Of a stretch of 64,000 bases of DNA, positions 13,093 to 25,309 are shown piece by piece. Positions within the stretch are counted from its first letter, which is position 1. Every line of letters begins with the position of its first letter. Source of the DNA: Lepidodermella squamata (Eukaryota > Gastrotricha); NCBI GenBank assembly GCA_047495785.1, contig JBLDXI010000003.1:1674001-1738000 (forward strand), written 5' to 3'. Made by a program: the position numbers and the translations under genes. A model generated the notes under the pieces. The model searched no databases. It was not told the origin of the DNA and saw only the letters and a program-made list of their open reading frames with translations.

Positions 13093-13713
13093 ATGATATT
13101 CTATCGCTGGAAGCTTTGGATATCCGATCACCTGATCCCTTTAGCGTGTTTAGCCATAGTAATTATCAGCCCAATAGCAGCTCAAACGCAATCGGCGAGT
13201 TCTACTACTATCACTACTCCTCTAAGAAATCGCTACATCGATAATGCCGGTATGTTGAGAGTTTCGAAAAAAGGGATTCCGGCTATCTAATGTATTTGCT
13301 TAGTTACCTTGCTCACATGCTACGAAGGAGCAGTTTCGACAAGGTTGAATAATTACTCAAGCTTGGTCAGACCTCCAGGGAATTGCACAATCGGACGGCG
13401 AGGATTTTGCTTTGTGAGTGCAGAAGTATTCACTGATTTCATATAAAAATTACTTATATAATTTTAGCGATATAATGGAGATGGTTTGATTTTTTACGGC
13501 TGTCGCGATCGATGTCAGCCTGATTTCTACCAGTTCTGCTGTTATCGCGATCTATGCAACTATTACAACTCAAATGATACGTTGATTTTCGGATATGGAA
13601 TCGTTGCAAGCAACTCAGCTGCTGAGTTTCTACCAAATTTAGATGCTCTATTGATATTGGCGATAATTCCTATTTCTCTACTGCTAAATCGATCTAAAAC
13701 GAAAAAGATGTGA
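13093..13713 (+). CDS. Ly6/uPAR three-finger-type surface protein, copy A
   Basis: Seen: exons 13093-13249, 13304-13413 and 13468-13713 join in phase to about 170 residues. A hydrophobic N terminus (LACLAIVIISPIAA) looks like a signal peptide. The Cys-rich core includes NCTIGRRGFCF, FYGCRDRC and CCYRDLCN. The CC-x3-D-x-C-N ending is the hallmark of Ly6/uPAR three-finger domains. The C-terminal hydrophobic stretch (LDALLILAIIPISLLL) could be a GPI-attachment signal or a membrane anchor. Known: invertebrate Ly6 proteins are mostly GPI-anchored and act in junctions, channel regulation or neuronal functions. Neighbours: the next gene downstream is a paralogue with intron positions and phases identical. 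Function cannot be assigned more precisely. Confidence 0.68.
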
Positions 13714-14147
13714 TGATTGGAGAAGCAAGAAATCTTAAACATCCGGTTGCTACCTCATCTCGTCTGTTTATAACTGCTGAATTTAGAAAAATTCTGACAA
13801 TTTGCTTGAGAAATTGAGAATAAAGACTCTCTTGTGAATAACTGTCTTTTGAGTTTCTGCAGGGTACCTTGTTGCCGTAAATGGGCAAGCGAGACTGGGC
13901 TTTTGCTTCGAGTAGCTCTTCAATAAGGCACAATAAAACCAATATTTCAATACAAGCTGCGCCTCAAGTTTGTGTAAACTTCAATTAAAATGCACAATTG
14001 CCACTTCACGTCGGGGATAAGTGTCGTAGCTTAGAAGGCGCGAGTGCAAAATGAATTAGAGCTGTAAGAACAAGATTATTTTCTTCGCATTACACCTCAT
14101 TCCTCAACTGTGAATGCTATGATAAAATCAGGCAAGTCTCACGCGAG
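13714..14147. other. Intergenic spacer between the two Ly6 genes
   Basis: 434 bp with no plausible open frame. It includes an AATAAA-like element near 13930 (cacaataaaacc). Confidence 0.5.
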
Positions 14148-14782
14148 ATGTTGGTTATGAGAGAGGTGCGGACGTCATTTCGCCGGCACTGCTTTCAAAC
14201 CTGGTTGACACTCATCTTCCCGTCAGTTGGCGCTTACTTAGCATCATCGATTTCGGAGTCCAAATCTCCTTTCATTGATAACGCAGGTATGAGAAAAGCC
14301 TTTTTCGGTTCCATGCACTGATTTTCTGGTTCCTATAGCTTCTTTATTATCTTGCCACATGGATATGGTTGAAATCCGTCAAAATTACACGAATGGACAA
14401 CCTCGAAGTAATTGCACCATAGGGAGGAAAGGTTTCTGTTTCGTAAGTTTGATGAGCTGGAACTACTCTCCATTTTCAACTGTCTTTTCAGCGTTATAGC
14501 ATCGAAAATCTAATTTATTACGGCTGTCGCGATGAATGCAAGCCAAGCATGTATCAGTACTGCTGTATTCGGGACTACTGCAATTTCTACTACAATAAAG
14601 TGTTGTTCAACGACTGTCCCTCGCCGATAATTAACTCCCCTAGTGCAATGAACTTCTCAGCCGCAATCATTTTGATATCAACTCCCTGTTTTAGGTCGTC
14701 TGGTGCTATTTTCATTATTAAATTAGTCGTGCTTCTACTTTTATTGCTGTTTATGAATAATAAATTTTACCAAAAGGAGTGA
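14148..14782 (+). CDS. Ly6/uPAR three-finger-type surface protein, copy B
   Basis: Seen: exons 14148 (or 14157)-14286, 14339-14442 and 14492-14782 give about 174-177 residues. N-terminal hydrophobic segment (TWLTLIFPSVGAYLA), then FIDNAG at the first splice site exactly as YIDNAG in copy A, then NCTIGRKGFCF, YYGCRDEC and CCIRDYCN. The C-terminal LVVLLLLLLF stretch suggests a GPI signal or transmembrane anchor. Two in-frame start codons (14148, 14157) are possible and the sequence does not decide between them. Known: the CC-x3-D-x-C-N motif defines the three-finger family. Inference: tandem duplicate of copy A, since the three-exon layout and intron phases are the same. Confidence 0.68.
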
Positions 14783-14933
14783 TTATGCGTGGCTCACAGT
14801 GCGTATTTTGATTGTTACAGCTCCCTCGGGGAACTACAAAAAGTTAGAAATCATGCAACAACATGAGTGCTGTGCTTGATCAGTGAAAGTTAAACGATAT
14901 TTAAAAGAGGGCATAAAATCATCTTTCATCCTA

Positions 14934-17900
14934 ATGGCTAGCCGGCGGCCTTCGGTTAGCAGCGAGCAACAACCAGGTAGCTCTCGCCGATCATCAGGAA
15001 CAGATCCAAATTCAGGTTCGAGAAGACCATCAGCCTCCGATGACTCGCCAGTGCGCGGCCCTGGAAAATTGCAAAGGCGAACTTCTAGTACTGAGGGCCG
15101 TGAAGGTAGGCGAGCATCCGTTCTCGATTCGCTACCCGCTAGTATGGCCGAAAGAACCCGACGAAGGCAGAGCATTTTCCAAAGAGCACCAATTGTCCTT
15201 ACAGAGGAGGAAATGGCAGAAATGGCTGAGAAAATCGAGGAGGAAAGGCGTGGCTTAAATGTTACAATGCCAAGTACAGCTGAGGAAACGACTGGTAAGG
15301 AAGATGAGGACGCTTTCGAGTCGGAACCTGCTCCAAAAGCGCGACAAAGGCGGCCCACTTTCATGGGTCAATTACCTAGCGACGCTTCGATGGGGGTTCT
15401 ACAGCGGAGGACCGGTCTCTTACCAGCAGCAACTTTGATGGATGCAGCAGCTGTGATGAAAACGAAAAGGCGGGGTTCAAGACGGGCGTCTGGAAAATCA
15501 GTGGGGAGGACTAGTCGGTTATCTTCGGTTTCATCGTCTGGTAGCAACGCAACTGCTCAGGAAACTGGGTCAATCGCCGGAAGCACTACCTCGACTGATC
15601 GCCAGTCGATACCCGGCGCTGCGGCAGCTGCAGCTGGTTTGATGAGGAGACGTCCTGCTCCCGCCTCAGCGGCAATGGCTGCGTCTATGCTACATACAAG
15701 AGCTGCACCTCAGTCCGCGGCTATGGCTGCTTCGATGCTTCATACGAGAAGGGCGCCTGAGTCAGCTGCAATGGCCGCCTCGTTTTTACATCCTCGCACG
15801 TCCTCCACTCCAGAATCCGCCTCACTGGCAGCTTCGCTGTTCACGAGGAAAACATCAAACCAAGGCCCAGTTGTACCATCGATGGCATATCTATTCATGG
15901 CAAGGCAAACTCTTCTTTCCCTAGCAAAGAATAGTGAATGGGCTCAGGTCGAAATGGCACTGAAGAACATGGCCAAGAATGACGACAGGCTGAACCAGGC
16001 TGATCCTGAAACTGGGGAGACCCCGCTAATGCTGGCATGCCGAGATAACAAGTTGGTAGTAATCGAGCGGCTCTTAGAACTCGGGGCTCAAGTTAACTTA
16101 AAAGCACAGGTAACAATTATACTTTTATCGAATACCAGAAGAAAACTTGAATCAAATACAGGATCGACGAACTGCCCTGCATTACGCTGCTCAGTATTGC
16201 CATGACGACGTTGTGAAGGTTTTGCTGGCTAAAAAGGCTGATCCAAATGTTTTTGGAGGGGTTAGGAGCGCCATTTTGCCGAAGTTCTTAAATTAAATAG
16301 TATTTTCATAGTTTCTAAACCAACTACCGCTTCACATGGTACTATCGAGACGTCACGGGGTTCATGTTACTGGGTTGACTTTACTTCGTGCCACAGCCAG
16401 AGATGCCCGGCTCCAAAAAGATGGTTTCGGTTATCTTCCAATCAGCTATGCTGTTCAATCCGGGTATTTCGGGATATTTCGAGAATGTCTAGTCTTTTTC
16501 CAGCAAGAACAGTTGAAATGGCGCCACGATACTACAGGCGACTATCTGGTCCATATCGCAGCCCAGCAGCGCAATCTAACAATCATGAACTACCTAGCCT
16601 CAGAATGCAACGCTGACTTGAATGTACAGAACAATGATGGTCAAACCCCTTTGCACATTCTAACAACACTTGGGGACGAAATGATGGTGCGAATGATGCA
16701 GTCCTTCAAGGCGGATGCAAATTTAATGGATGTGAACGAACAAACACCGGTATGCAAATTACTTTAGCTTGGACTTAGTAACTAATCTTCCAAATCTATA
16801 GATTCATATTGCAGCCGAACTTGGCCATACAACTATAGTTGAACTGCTGGTCGAGCGTTTCAGAGCGAAAGTGCATCTTAGGACAAAAGACGGATCAACA
16901 CTGATGCACCGAGCTGCTGAGAAAGGTTATGTTGACACAGTTGAAGCCTTCATTCGCCGGGGGGTTGCGCTCCATATGCCGAACAAGCAAGCTTTTCTGG
17001 CTCTGCATATCGCGGCTGAAAAGGGCCATAACGATGTGGTCAAATTGCTAGTCAAAAAAGGATCCCCTGTCGATGCTAGGTCACGTGAGGGCTACACAGC
17101 TCTTCATTTGGCTGTCATTCACTGCCATCCAGATGTCATTCAAGTAAGGATGAAACCAAAATTACTGAAAATTACAAGCATTGTTTGAAATTTTCCAGGT
17201 TCTCTTGGGATTCGGAGCTAAGGTAGATCTGCTAGGAGGAGCTGCTCAGGAGGCTCCATTGCACATCGCAGCCCGATTACCGGACGGTTTCGGATGTGCC
17301 GAGATGCTGCTAAAAAGTGGAGCGAATTGCAACAAAGTGAATGGCGAAAACGGCGAGACGCCTCTCCACATCGCAGCTCGCCATGGCCATCTCGATGTCA
17401 CAAACATGATATTGAGCGAAAACGGTGATCCTAAGTTGAAGTCGAAATTCGGCGAGACAGTTCTCCACGTTGCGGTCCGGTCTTGCCATTTAGATGTGGC
17501 GATTTCATTGCTCGATTTCATGAAGCGGACCTATTCCCAGGAAGCAGCAACTGCGTATATTAATGCACTTAATAACGAGGGTGAAACAGCCTTTCACCTC
17601 GGCGCCGTCCTAGAAGGTTATCAGGCTCATTACCCAGGCGAAGAGGTCGATATAATAAAACTCCTACTGGGTAAAACTCTAGGAAAAGTCTAGCTGTATC
17701 GTAATATTTCCCTATTTTTCAGAAAATGGCGCCGATCCTTTGTTGACGACTCGTCAAACTGTTGAAAATTCGTTGCACTATTGCGCAACATCTGGCAATC
17801 CAGCTATTTTTTCCGTCATCGTCGACCAGCTGGGTAATAACTTTCATACGATTTGCAACCGGCAAAACAAGATCGGCAGATCAGCGTTGATGGTCGCTTG

Positions 17901-20900
17901 TGAACAGGGCCACGCTGAGATCGTTGAAATCCTCCTCAAAAACAACGCAAGAGTTGATGTGTTTGATGAGGTTAGTTATATATAATGAATGATGAATGAT
18001 GATTTCAGTTGTGCCTAATTTTAGCAAGGCAAAGCTGCCCTTCACCTTGCCGCTGAAAATGGCCATACTGAGTGTTGCGAGGTTCTGTTAAAGCATCGAG
18101 CCTTTGTAAACGTGAAATCCAGGCTCGGCTTCACTCCTCTCCACTTCGCCGCCCAGAATGGCTATACCAACCTTGTCAAACTCTTGATCGAAAAGTATCA
18201 TGCTACAGTCGGGGCCTTATCACTTGATAAGAAGACCCCTCTCCATTTAGCCTCAGGTATACTCTAGAAATCTGGCAAATGCCCGTCCCGATGCCTAATT
18301 TTTCAATTCTAGAGTATGGCCGTAAGGAAGTTTGCCAGTTGTTGATGAATTTGCGTGGTAATCCAACTGCTACCGATGAGTTGGGCCACAAGCCTGTTCA
18401 TCTAGCTGCCCAAAATGACCACAGCAGTGTGATGAAGTTGTATATTAAAAGCACACCGGATTTAGTGACATCGGTCAACAAGGTATGAGACAGTTCGAAT
18501 TTTCAGCTGTTGATTAATGCGAAGCCAACATTATGTAGAACGGCATGACATGTGCTCACATTGCGGCTAATAAGGGATCACTGAGCGTGATTAAGGAGCT
18601 GATGAAGTTCAACAAAAACTTGGTTGTAGCTGCAAGGGTAAGTGGTGCCGCGAACAACACCCTGAACGATTCGCTGCCAATTCATTTGGCTGTGAGCGGG
18701 GGATACTCTGATGTCGTACGCGAGCTAATCGACGCTGGAACCTCGGCAACCGCGGAAAATTATGAAGGAATGAATGCTATTCATCTGGTTAGCTCTTGCT
18801 TCATTATGTTTATTGACTATGAATTTTAGTTTGGAAATTTAGGCAGCAAAGGAAGGTAACGTGGAGGTGCTCCAAGGAATCCCTTCGAAGCTAAGCCTGA
18901 AGATTCTCAGTCAAAAAGTAAGTTAAGATTAGAAATTTTGGAGTTAGAGCCCTGCCTTATATTACGCAGAATGGACTTTCACCAATCCATGTTGCTGCTT
19001 TCTATGGCAACGCTGAATTCGTTCGGGAAATCCTTCAATATGTTGACGCAAATATCAAGTCCCAAGCTCCTCTGAGTGCCAACACTGTATCAGACCCCAT
19101 TCTACGAAATTTGATTAACAGTGATGTAATATTTGACTGCTTTAATTCAATGTTTCCACCTATTTGATTTTCAGAATGGCTTGACCTGTTTACACCTTGC
19201 ATCGTTCAGTGGCCATGCCAATGTTGTAAGACAGCTGTTGAACGTAGCCGGTGTGGAATTCGATCTTCCAACGGCTCAATTAGGCCGTTATCCAGTGCAT
19301 TGGGCCTGTTACAATGGTATTTCAATTTGTTAATGTTTTACTTGAGTTTCACTTGGCAATGCTCCTTAGGTCATTTGCCTGTTGTCAGCATCCTCATGTC
19401 TCGGTCCTCTGGGCTGCTCAGCGTCTCGGATAACCGCGGTCGCATGCCCGTAAATTCAGTCTTTCAACGTTTTTCTAACCTTATTTTGTTACAATGAATT
19501 TACAGTTGCATCTTGCGGCTGACAACGGTCATATCGAAATGGTTGCAACATTGCTTGGACAAGGTGCTGAAATCAATGCCCGTGACCAAGATCGATGGAC
19601 AGCGCTTCACTACGCAACTCGGGGTGGCTACCTACCTTTAGTGCGGCTTCTGATCGAAGCAGGTGCAACGCCAACTTTGAAGACTAAGGAAGACCAAACC
19701 GCCCTGATGCTAGCCACTAGTGGTGGCCACATCGATGTCTACAGATATCTGGTTGAGAAGGACCATGACACTGAAGAGTTGATGGAGGAGAGCCCTTTCC
19801 TTATGAACCTAATGCTGTGTTCGAAAAGCAACAATAACAAATCGATAGACGAATTCGTCGACAATTCAAAGGCGCCGCTTTACACAGCAGCTCGCCTGGC
19901 TCGTTTGTATCGTGATTTGGCCTTCAAAGAGAAGGAGCGGGCGAAAGATCTGAATGATTGCGGGCGCTATCTCGAACACACTGCGACTGAATTGCTAGGC
20001 ATCGCAGCAACTGCTGCCCCGCCCTCTGCCATTCTACGCTCAGTTGACAGTAAGGCTGTCCAGTTCTTGGACATGCTTTTGGAAGATAATTTGAAAGATG
20101 TAATCGAACATGCTGTTGTACAGCGGTACCTAAGTGACGTTTGGGCTGGTTCACTCAGCAAATGGACTGGCAGAAAATTGATTTTGCTATTCCTTGGCTT
20201 CTACTTCTTCCCACCACTTTGGGCGTACTATTCGATGCCGCTATCAAGATATCACTACCACTACCATATTCCAATAATCAAGTTTATGGCTCTTCTTGTT
20301 TCCCATTTTCACTTAATTACGCTGCTGACCATCATAGCAGCTCTACCTTTGCATCCAATAGTGTATAGGACGGATTTTCGGCCGTATTGGTACGAATATG
20401 TGTTACTAGCTTGGGTTTCGGGTATGCTGGTCTCGGAGTTGACGAACCAAGGCTCGCGCTCTGGTCTTAGCCTTCTGCGACCTGTCATCGTAATATTCTC
20501 AGTTGCAGCTTCAATTTGTCAAGGAGCAGCCATTATTCATGAGTAAGATAAAACCCATTATTCAATTAGTCTTTGGGTAACAGTTTTTTAGGGAGGTGTT
20601 TATGAACCATCCATACGCCGTAACCATCATGTGGGTCCGTAACTTCATGCTGTCACTCTCTCTTTTCGCGGCTATAATTCTCACGCTTGGTGAGTCAATT
20701 TCAAAACAATTGTCTCCTTTACTATATTTTGATTTCAGATTTCCTTTTGATTCATCACCTTTTCGGCGAATTTGGTATCATTATAAGCGCCGTGTTCAAA
20801 GACCTAGTCACTTTTCTGGTTGTCGTCATGATTTTCGTCTTCGCATTTTCTTTCCAGCTTTGTTGCGTTTATTCGCCTGTTCAAGGCAGCCGATATGTAG

Positions 20901-23265
20901 CTCTTGAAGAAGCGAAAATTGCTGCACGGTCGGAGGCAGCAACTACAACGGCAGCAGTAACTCCAAACCTAACGACTCCTCAGAGCTTTGAAACGAGTGG
21001 ATCTGGAGAATTCCCCACTGAAGTGTCACTGGAAATCCTTGATTTTGAAATTTCAACGACAAAACATCATTCGACCCATTCTTTTACTACGCTGCCAAAT
21101 TGGAGCCACTTGGATTACAGTTCGAATGGGACCTTTGAAGTTTCGCACAAAAATTCGACAACTCGAAGCACGGCCTTGAACACAACTACAAGCTCTATTC
21201 CGAGAAATGGCACAACCAAATCAAACCTTTCCAGAGGAGTTTTTACTACCTTTCGGCCAACCCCGAGCTTCAACTTGAGCAGTACTGTCAGCAGGAGGAA
21301 CAATACTTCGGGAACTACAGTAAAACCTCTTGGTTTGATAGCATCAACCCGGGCTGTTACTACCTTACCAACGCTATCAGCTGGAAACCGAACTACTGTA
21401 AAATACACTGCTACTGGTACTACAGTGAGACCTCTGGGATTGATGGCATCTACTCTTGTTGTCCCGAATTCAGTCGTACCAACGCAGTCGACCTCGCAAG
21501 CTAAAAGCTCGACTATTCCATTCACGACAACTGCTGCAACAGCTAATGTAACAGTGGCTAAGAGGCTTAATGGAACAACACTGGTCCCCGGGAATTTTTC
21601 TAGCCTTACAACATCGACGCCTATCAACAGAACAACAGCTTCGGTTCGATACAACGCAACTGCAGCCATGATTACTAAACTTCCTAATTCAACGAATGCA
21701 ATTAAGGTTTCTAATGGGACCACTGTGGTACCGAGTTTCAACTATTCTACCCCGAGATTGAATATGACAACCCCGAACCCTAGGTTCATCAATGCTACAA
21801 CTTCCGCAGTTAATCGGACCATGTTAAACTCTACCACGACCAAAGCGAACTATACAACTGGCAGGAGTAATACTACGACATCCCCCTTTCAAGCGAACGC
21901 TACGAAAATTAACTCTACTACGGTCAAACCGCCCAACTCAAACACTACGATGACTGCTAACTCGACTCGAACGTCAATAACTCCGCAAAGGAACAATCAA
22001 ACTTACTCTGTGAATGCTACGAATTCGCCTGCTGTAAATGCATCTAGAATTGGCAACAGACCTAAGCGTGTTAAAAGCGCGCCGCAGAAGTGCAAATTGC
22101 CCAATCGGGATGGCTCGAAGCACGGGAAGAACGCATCTACCCTTGAGGAAGAAATCGCTAAGAAACAGGTAGAAGTAAGCGAAGAAGACAGTGAAGTTAC
22201 CGTCCAAAATAACAAGTAAGTGCCAAGTTATCGTAGATTACATGGCTTGAAATTGTTCCTTTGATAGGGATCCTTTCATTCTCATTTTCATTTTCAATGC
22301 GCTGTATTTTGGTTTGTTCGGCATGATCACTCTGGATACGTTGCCCGTTGTGAAAGATGGTCCGTGGTGGGCTCATTATCTCATCGAGATGTATGGTTTA
22401 CTCGAACTAAATAAAAGCTAAATTTTAGCTTTTTATTATTCTAGCTACCTTGGTATTTACTTGATGGTTACATGTAAGATTTAGAGTTAAACATCTCTCA
22501 TTTAACGGTTTTTCTTCCTAATAGCCATTGTTCTTGTCCCGCTGTTAATTGCCATGTTGACTGAGACTTACATAAGAATTCATTTGCGATCTGAGATCGA
22601 ATGGAAATTCGGCCGAGCGAAACTCATCCGCTCTATGGTTAAAATGTAAGTGGTGCCACAAGTATAGTTTCCTCCTTAATTTTGATCATTTCAGCTCCCC
22701 TACGCCTCCACCCCTTAATTTGTTTGTGCGACCTTACGCCTACATCATGGCTCTGAAAAATCACGGCTGGGACATGTTTACCATCTACGCAAATTATTAC
22801 CTTGATATGGATGAGCGGGAAGGTGCGAACGACGCTATTGACGGCCGATCTACTACCGCAGGTTCCCGTGGCGCGAAATCTACACCAAAACGTACTGGTG
22901 CTGCAAAATCAGCCCTTCAAGGCCTTTACAGACGACTGCTACTGACTCGTCTTGCTAATTGCATACCCTTTCTGGCTAGCCGTCGTGACGCGCTTGGAAT
23001 AACCTTGGCTACCCCAGCTGCCGCTGGCCAGGCTCCTCGTGTTGTTGCTGCTGATGAAGGGCCGCAGAGAATCGAGGAAGTTTGTGATTGGAAACTTGTA
23101 GTCAAAAGATACCGCTCTGGAACCACATCTGATACACTACTACTAGAGTCGAACCGTGACGATGTACCAGATATTCCTGACTTCGTAGTTGAGAACCACG
23201 GCAAATCTGATGGAGGTGGAGGATTCTCCCACATTGGGCCGTCTATTCTAGGAGTTGCATCGTAG
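14934..23265 (+). CDS. trp-4: TRPN (NompC/TRP-4-type) mechanosensory channel with giant turret insertion
   Basis: Seen: 20 exons join in phase to about 2444 residues: 14934-16109, 16162-16260, 16312-16749, 16802-17143, 17199-17670, 17723-17970, 18025-18256, 18313-18482, 18539-18787, 18843-18917, 18970-19125, 19175-19316, 19370-19449, 19506-20542, 20592-20689, 20739-22215, 22268-22390, 22445-22473, 22525-22645, 22695-23265. After a Ser/Arg-rich N terminus with degenerate Ala/Met-rich repeats (15640-15850), residues about 340-1390 hold roughly 30 ankyrin repeats, matching the 29 of NompC. Channel hallmarks are SELTNQGSRSGL in S3, HHLFGEFGIII in S5, ALYFGLFGM in the pore helix and EIEWKFGRAKLIRSM in the TRP helix. 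Known: TRPN channels gate directly by tension on the ankyrin spring in mechanosensory neurons. Odd: about 445 residues rich in Thr, Ser and Asn (20873-22215), with some 30 N-x-S/T sequons, lie between S5 and the pore helix. Exon 18 is only 29 nt. The symbol is an orthology inference. Confidence 0.85.
15640..15855 (+). repeat. Imperfect amino-acid repeat in the TRPN N terminus
   Basis: Three to four imperfect copies of a unit of about 20 residues of the form 'A(P)xSAAMAASMLHTR' are encoded in tandem (copies near 15652, 15706, 15760 and a divergent one near 15810). The repeat is visible at DNA level (gctatggctgcttcgatgct-like units). It lies before the ankyrin array in a probably disordered region. 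Confidence 0.7.
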
Positions 23266-23685
23266 TTGAACAAGTTTCTCGTAAAATTTGAAGCTCACTC
23301 GCTGAATTGGTTATATTTTCATTAATTCACTATAACGCTTTTGCTTGACAAATAATCGCAGCTAGGAGCCTCGTAAATAAAAAACCATGTGTTGTTGGGT
23401 CGCAGCCCACTCAGTGTGTACATGCTTGTCATCAGTTTTGTATCCATGAAAGATTTTTCCGTGTAAGCAAGGCAAAATCTGGTATGTAAATTTAAGCTAA
23501 ATAACCCGAAAACTTGTACCGCGTAGATTTTCAAAGCTCCATCTCACTTTTTTGTTGACTGGTGAAAACATCATGCGACGGTCGCCAAAAAACCGCCAGG
23601 ATTAATTACCATATTTTCCGGCTGCCATGCCGTTTTTTATCACTCGCCGGTACAGTTTTATTTTTCCTCTGGGAATTTCTGTTTC
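23266..23685. other. Intergenic, no gene seen
   Basis: 420 bp between the TRPN and Kir genes. AATAAA-like motif near 23375 (cgtaaataaaaaac). No convincing coding sequence. Confidence 0.5.
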
Positions 23686-25309
23686 ATGCGGTCTAGAACA
23701 GTTTCAGAGAAAAATTCAGTGTCCATTAATGGGACCGAAGAATTTTTCGCGATCGACTCCTCACTGCCTAAAATTAGCACCGACAGTTTGCCAGCTCCAG
23801 CTAATGGAAGCACTACGCCACTTGTAACTCCAGCTATCAGCGAGCCGAGTGTTGCCAAAAAGTCTAATTTACGACCGCTACGAAGCCCTGGACCACAAAG
23901 AACTCGCCGTTGGACTGAAAGCAATGGTGTACAAAATAATAATTCGCTGAAACGACAGCCTTACAACAATAAACCGGATATTGCAGAAGAAGATGAGCTT
24001 TTTCTCAGAATTGATGATGATCTAAGCCTGAATGGAACCCGACGACCATTGTCTACAACGAGCTCTGCGCCGTTGGAGTCACCGAAGGAATGCATACTAC
24101 CAATCTCTGAACTGCCGCTTGAACACAAGCATAACAGACAGCGGCTAGTTTCAAAAGATGGGTCGGTGAACGTTCAAATCGGGGATTCGTCCAAGAAAAA
24201 AGAACTATCCATGTAAGATGTCCAACTCCCGTTAAATCATCTTAACGCAACCTCATGTTTCAGGGATTTCTTTGACCTGTACACGACAATGCTAGAGCTG
24301 AAGTGGAGCCATTTGTTACTAATGATTTGCGTGAGCCTGATTTTCAGCTGGGCCTTCTTTGCCTTGTGTTGGTACGTAATCATAACTTATCGAGGCGACT
24401 TAGGTTATCTAAGCCGACCTGCCGGCAATGAAACAAACCCAGAGGAGCCTTACATGCCCTGTGTGGTGGGTGTCGACTCTTACACGACAGCATTTCTTTA
24501 CACCTTGGAAGCTCAGACTACCATTGGATTCGGTAGCAGGCATCCAACTGACCGCTGCATTGAATCAATTTTCCTGCTTATTATACAAACAGTGCTCGTA
24601 AGGTTCACCGCTTACCATTTGTAGAACTTCTTTTTGTAACATTAGTCCAGGCTGTCTGCCAAATGGGAACTGTTGGAGCACTTATGGCTGGCAAATTCAT
24701 CAAACCGAATAGAAGGAAGCATGCTTTGAAACTCTCAAAGTATGCTTGCATCGATACCCCTCAGTTCCAAGTCGGCTCTGAATTGGTTATTCGAATGTAT
24801 GATTTGAGACAAAAATCGCGAATAATTGTTCAAAACGTATGGGGCGTCTTAGTACGGCGTGGTGTCAATCCGAAAACTGGTGCTCCAAGTAAGCTTTTTC
24901 TATTTAAGAATCAGTTTGGCTTTCAAATTTTCGCTTAGCGCTGAAATCTTGTGAGGTTTCATTCAAACCAAATTATGGAATGGGAGCTGGTAATATTTTG
25001 CTTACGGTTTTTCCTGTAACTTTGGTTCATGAGATCGATGCGACTAGCCCGTTCTTGGGGATGTCACCACGAGATTTGATGCTTGGAGGTTCTGCCTCGT
25101 CTTTTGAGCTTATTGTAGCGGTTGATGGTATGATGGAATGCAATGGCTTGGCTTTTCGCAAGCTCTCAAGCTATCTCCCAGACGAAATAAAGTTGGCTCA
25201 CTCCTTCGAAGAAATTCATGGTTCGTTACACGGCAACCGTTTTTCAGTAGACTTCAACAAGTTGGAATCAGTTGTTTCGCTCCCCGTGAAATTTTCCAGG
25301 CAAACGTGA
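23686..25309 (+). CDS. Inward-rectifier potassium channel (Kir/IRK family)
   Basis: Seen: exons 23686-24212, 24264-24597, 24651-24888 and 24939-25309 join in phase to about 489 residues. A Ser/Pro/Asn-rich cytoplasmic N terminus of about 175 residues precedes the conserved core DFFDLYTTMLELKW (slide helix), M1 (LLLMICVSLIFSWAFFALCW), a turret with the Kir Cys pair (MPCVVG and TDRC), the filter TTIGFG, M2 (IFLLIIQTVL then AVCQMGTVGALMAGKF) and the cytoplasmic immunoglobulin-like domain (NPKTGAPS, MSPRDLMLG, FELIVAVDG). Known: Kir tetramers conduct K+ inwardly and set resting potential; C. elegans has irk-1 to irk-3. The long unconserved N terminus is unusual compared with the roughly 70-90 residues in vertebrate Kir. 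AATAAA lies near 25408. I cannot say which irk paralogue it matches. Confidence 0.88.

Noticed and set aside
21115-21741. Minus-strand 208-codon frame opposite the TRPN turret
   Set aside because: Its Val-rich composition simply mirrors the Thr/Asn-rich plus strand codons; no domain or start context.
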